Assembly (NCBI RefSeq): GCF_946482605.1
Contig: NZ_CAMLSE010000005.1
Span: 186,001-250,000 of the forward strand
Direction: 5' to 3'
Length of the DNA stretch: 64,000 nucleotides
DNA from: an uncultured Dyadobacter sp.
GTDB lineage: Bacteria; Bacteroidota; Bacteroidia; Cytophagales; Spirosomataceae
Below are positions 61,626 to 64,000 of the stretch, piece by piece (the stretch's first letter is position 1; each line of letters starts with the position of its first letter). The translations under genes and the position numbers were made by a program. The notes beneath the pieces are model-generated. The model was not told the origin of the DNA and made no database searches. It saw only the letters and a list, made by a program, of their open reading frames with translations.

Positions 61626-64000
61626 ATGAAACGAACTGCTACCTGCCTGTATTTACTACTTGCGGCTGGGATTGGGCCAGCTTTGAGTAATCCGGCCAAC
61701 TTTGCCCAAGAACAGCGAATTTCAAAACGCACGGGCGAACAGGCGCCCCGTAAACTGAAAGATGTGTTGCTCGAAGTAAAACAACTGTTCAAGGTAGACC
61801 TGCTTTTTGATGAAGAGCTCGTCGAAGGACTTGTCAGTACCGCCGCGATCGAAAAAAACGACCGGGTTGAAAAGGTGCTCGACTTGCTGTTGCTACCAAT
61901 GGACCTGCAATACCGAAAGGTAAAAGCAAAGGCTTACATCATTGTTGCAAAACCATCCCTCAAAAACAAGACTACGTCCGATCAGGTGGATAGCGTAAGC
62001 GACAGCCCTATGCGGTCGACGCTCGCGAGTACCGGAACGTCCCTCCGAAACGAAGCGGCCCCGTCTGCCCGGGTAATCGTAGCGAAGACGGTAAATGGCG
62101 TGGTGACCGATAGCCAATCAGGTGAAGGTATCCCCGGAGTTACCGTGCTGATTTCCGGAAAAAATACAGGAACCTCCACCGATGACAAGGGCAAGTACAC
62201 GATTTCGGTGGAAGATGGCGACGTGCTGGTATTTAGCTACGTGGGATACCTGGCCCGCGAGGAAAAAGTAGGAAACCGGACGCAGATCGATGTTAAGATG
62301 GCACCGGATACCAAGTCGCTTGAAGAAGTGGTGGTAGTCGGTTACGGGACGCAGAAGCGCCAGGATATTACCGGATCTATCTCCTCAATTTCCGAATCGG
62401 AAATCAAGAAAGTTGTCCTCACTTCCGCAGACCAGGCGCTGCAAGGCCGGTCTGCCGGGGTTCAGATGACGCAAACTTCCTCAGCGCCAGGTGGAAATAC
62501 GTCGGTAAGGATACGGGGAGGAAATTCTTTGAGTGCCGGTAACGAGCCGTTGTATGTGATTGACGGATTTCCGGTTTACAACGATAATGGACAGTATAGC
62601 TCGGGAGCGCTTAATAACGGTCAGCCTACCAACGTATTGGCATCGATCAACCCGAGTGATATCGAGTCTATCGAGATCCTGAAAGACGCCTCTGCGACAG
62701 CCATTTACGGAGCGAGGGGCGCCAATGGCGTTGTAATTATCACTACGAAAAGAGGCAAATCGGGCCAATCCAATATAACCCTGGAAGCATATTATGGTTT
62801 GCAGCAGGTCAATAAGGAAATACCACTGTTGAATGCGACGGACTTTGCGATCGTAGCGAATGAGTATCAAAAGAACCTGGGCCGGCCTGCGCCCTATCCC
62901 GATCCTCAGTCGTACGGACAGGGCACCAACTGGCAGAAGGCGGCTTTCCGTACTGCGCCCATTGAAAATTACCAGCTTGCATTCAACGGTGGCGATGCCA
63001 AAACGCAATACGCCATCTCGGGAAATTATTTCCGGCAGCAGGGTGTCATCCTCGGTTCGGACCTGAACAGGGGTTCTATCCGGGTGAACCTGGACAGAAG
63101 TGTGAGCGACAAGTTCAAGATCGGCATCAGTTTCAATGCATCGCGGACGGTCAACAAGCAGATTACCTCAGACACCGATCCAAATAGTAACAACACGCTC
63201 GGATCGGTATCATCCCTGCTTTCCACGCCTCCGACTGAGCCGGTGTATGATCAAAACGGCAATTACAGCCGGTTTATCGACGCCAACAGCAACTTTGTGA
63301 TCAACCCGATCGCGCGATTGCTGGAAGTAACCAACCAGTCGAAAACTAACCGGGTACTGGGCAATTTTTTCGCCGACTATCAAATTCTGGAAGGTTTGAC
63401 GGCCCGCGTCAGTTTAGGTGCCGACCAGATTTCGGTGAAAGAGGATTACTATCTCCCCGCATTCATCCAGGATGCTGGTGTAGACGCGGTGGGCAGGCTA
63501 GGTTTTGTTCAAAGTTTCAGCTGGTTGAACGAAAACACACTTACCTATCAAAAAACGTTTGCAAAAAAACACGCCTTAACTGCCTTATTGGGTTTTACAC
63601 GCCAGGCTTTCACGCGTGAGTCTGCACGGACCGGTTCCCAGCGTTTTGTGAATGACATTCTAGGCTCAAATTCCCTGGGTAGCGGCGCATTGACTTTGCC
63701 TCCGCAATCAGGCAAGACTGACTGGGCACTCGAATCCTACATTGGCAGGGTTAATTACGGCTATCAGGACCGTTTTTTGGTGACCTTGACGGGCCGTATT
63801 GACGGTTCTTCACGCTTTGGCGCCGACAATAAATACAGCTTCTTCCCGTCCGGATCGGTTGCATGGCGCATTTCCGAAGAGAAATTTTTAAAACCGGTGA
63901 AAATGGTGAGCGACCTAAAACTACGCGTGAGCTATGGCAGAACCGGTAATCAGGAAATCCCGCAATACCGCAGTTTGGCGGCCCTGGGTAATAATAATTA
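61626..64000 (+). CDS. SusC/RagA TonB-linked outer-membrane protein with STN domain, 3' end outside window
   Basis: The frame opens at ATG 61626 and is still open at the right edge (about 791 codons seen; a full SusC is usually ~1000-1150). A signal peptide (MKRTATCLYLLLAAGIGPAL) is followed by an STN domain at about 40-105 (RKLKDVLLEVKQLFKVDLLFDEE), a CarboxypepD_reg-like domain at about 155-225 (NGVVTDSQSGEGIPGVTVLI) and the SusC plug (SLEEVVVVGYGTQKRQDITG, VRIRGGNSLSAGNEPLYVIDG, EILKDASATAIYGARGA), then barrel strands. It is the receptor of the FecI/FecR pair upstream. Any SusD would lie beyond the window. Confidence 0.93.
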   Translation, partial: MKRTATCLYLLLAAGIGPALSNPANFAQEQRISKRTGEQAPRKLKDVLLEVKQLFKVDLLFDEELVEGLVSTAAIEKNDRVEKVLDLLLLPMDLQYRKVKAKAYIIVAKPSLKNKTTSDQVDSVSDSPMRSTLASTGTSLRNEAAPSARVIVAKTVNGVVTDSQSGEGIPGVTVLISGKNTGTSTDDKGKYTISVEDGDVLVFSYVGYLAREEKVGNRTQIDVKMAPDTKSLEEVVVVGYGTQKRQDITGSISSISESEIKKVVLTSADQALQGRSAGVQMTQTSSAPGGNTSVRIRGGNSLSAGNEPLYVIDGFPVYNDNGQYSSGALNNGQPTNVLASINPSDIESIEILKDASATAIYGARGANGVVIITTKRGKSGQSNITLEAYYGLQQVNKEIPLLNATDFAIVANEYQKNLGRPAPYPDPQSYGQGTNWQKAAFRTAPIENYQLAFNGGDAKTQYAISGNYFRQQGVILGSDLNRGSIRVNLDRSVSDKFKIGISFNASRTVNKQITSDTDPNSNNTLGSVSSLLSTPPTEPVYDQNGNYSRFIDANSNFVINPIARLLEVTNQSKTNRVLGNFFADYQILEGLTARVSLGADQISVKEDYYLPAFIQDAGVDAVGRLGFVQSFSWLNENTLTYQKTFAKKHALTALLGFTRQAFTRESARTGSQRFVNDILGSNSLGSGALTLPPQSGKTDWALESYIGRVNYGYQDRFLVTLTGRIDGSSRFGADNKYSFFPSGSVAWRISEEKFLKPVKMVSDLKLRVSYGRTGNQEIPQYRSLAALGNNN

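Noticed and set aside
1..64000. tRNA, rRNA, CRISPR arrays, insertion sequences, phage genes
   Set aside because: None found by reading: no transposase, integrase, capsid, Cas motifs or regularly spaced repeats were seen.

Overview
The window looks like chromosomal DNA of a Bacteroidota species, most likely Cytophagales and Dyadobacter/Spirosoma-like. The basis is three SusC/RagA receptors, a SusD lipoprotein, FecI/FecR pairs, a TonB receptor with a DUF4249 lipoprotein, ThuA-domain proteins, a LytTR/LytS-type pair with a Reg_prop propeller, and TAnnTTTG-type -7 promoter elements. The genus is an inference from protein style. I saw no tRNA, rRNA, CRISPR array, insertion sequence or prophage.

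0-6 kb: a tight same-strand run of arylsulfotransferase (cut by the left edge), CHR-family transporter, PAPS-type sulfotransferase, GH16 lipoprotein, CysQ-type PAP phosphatase and CysC APS kinase. It combines PAPS synthesis, use and by-product removal with a glycan hydrolase and looks like a sulfation island. 6-10.6 kb: a Crp/Fnr regulator followed by an FNR-type box and a good promoter in front of a VOC gene, then a broken VOC gene, a DUF5990 protein and a MacB-like permease.

10.7-23 kb is more A+T-rich: two glycosyltransferases and a membrane-anchored PHP phosphoesterase; an ECF sigma gene overlapping a gene for an anti-sigma-like protein with an outer-membrane barrel at its C-terminus; an ACP-like gene; a multiply frameshifted TPR-like pseudogene; a TonB receptor/DUF4249 pair; and an HD-domain protein.

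23-39.4 kb is G+C-rich and forms a polysaccharide/glycoside utilisation region. One operon on the minus strand reads susC-susD-esterase-thuA-(thuA/PQQ dehydrogenase/cytochrome c). Next to it are a FecI/FecR pair and a second, closely related SusC that carries an STN domain but has no SusD partner.

39.9-48.4 kb holds an AHSA1 protein, a GntR-controlled ABC operon with a perfect 26-bp palindrome in front of it, a VOC protein, a GH13 branching-enzyme-like protein, and a secreted protein that joins a metzincin-like domain lacking its catalytic Glu to a six-blade tectonin-like propeller.

48.5-64 kb holds a glycosyltransferase cluster (GT39-like, GT2, UDP-galactopyranose mutase-like, GT-C-like), a lipoprotein agmatine deiminase, a LytTR regulator overlapping its propeller-bearing histidine kinase, and a FecI-FecR-SusC unit that runs off the right edge.
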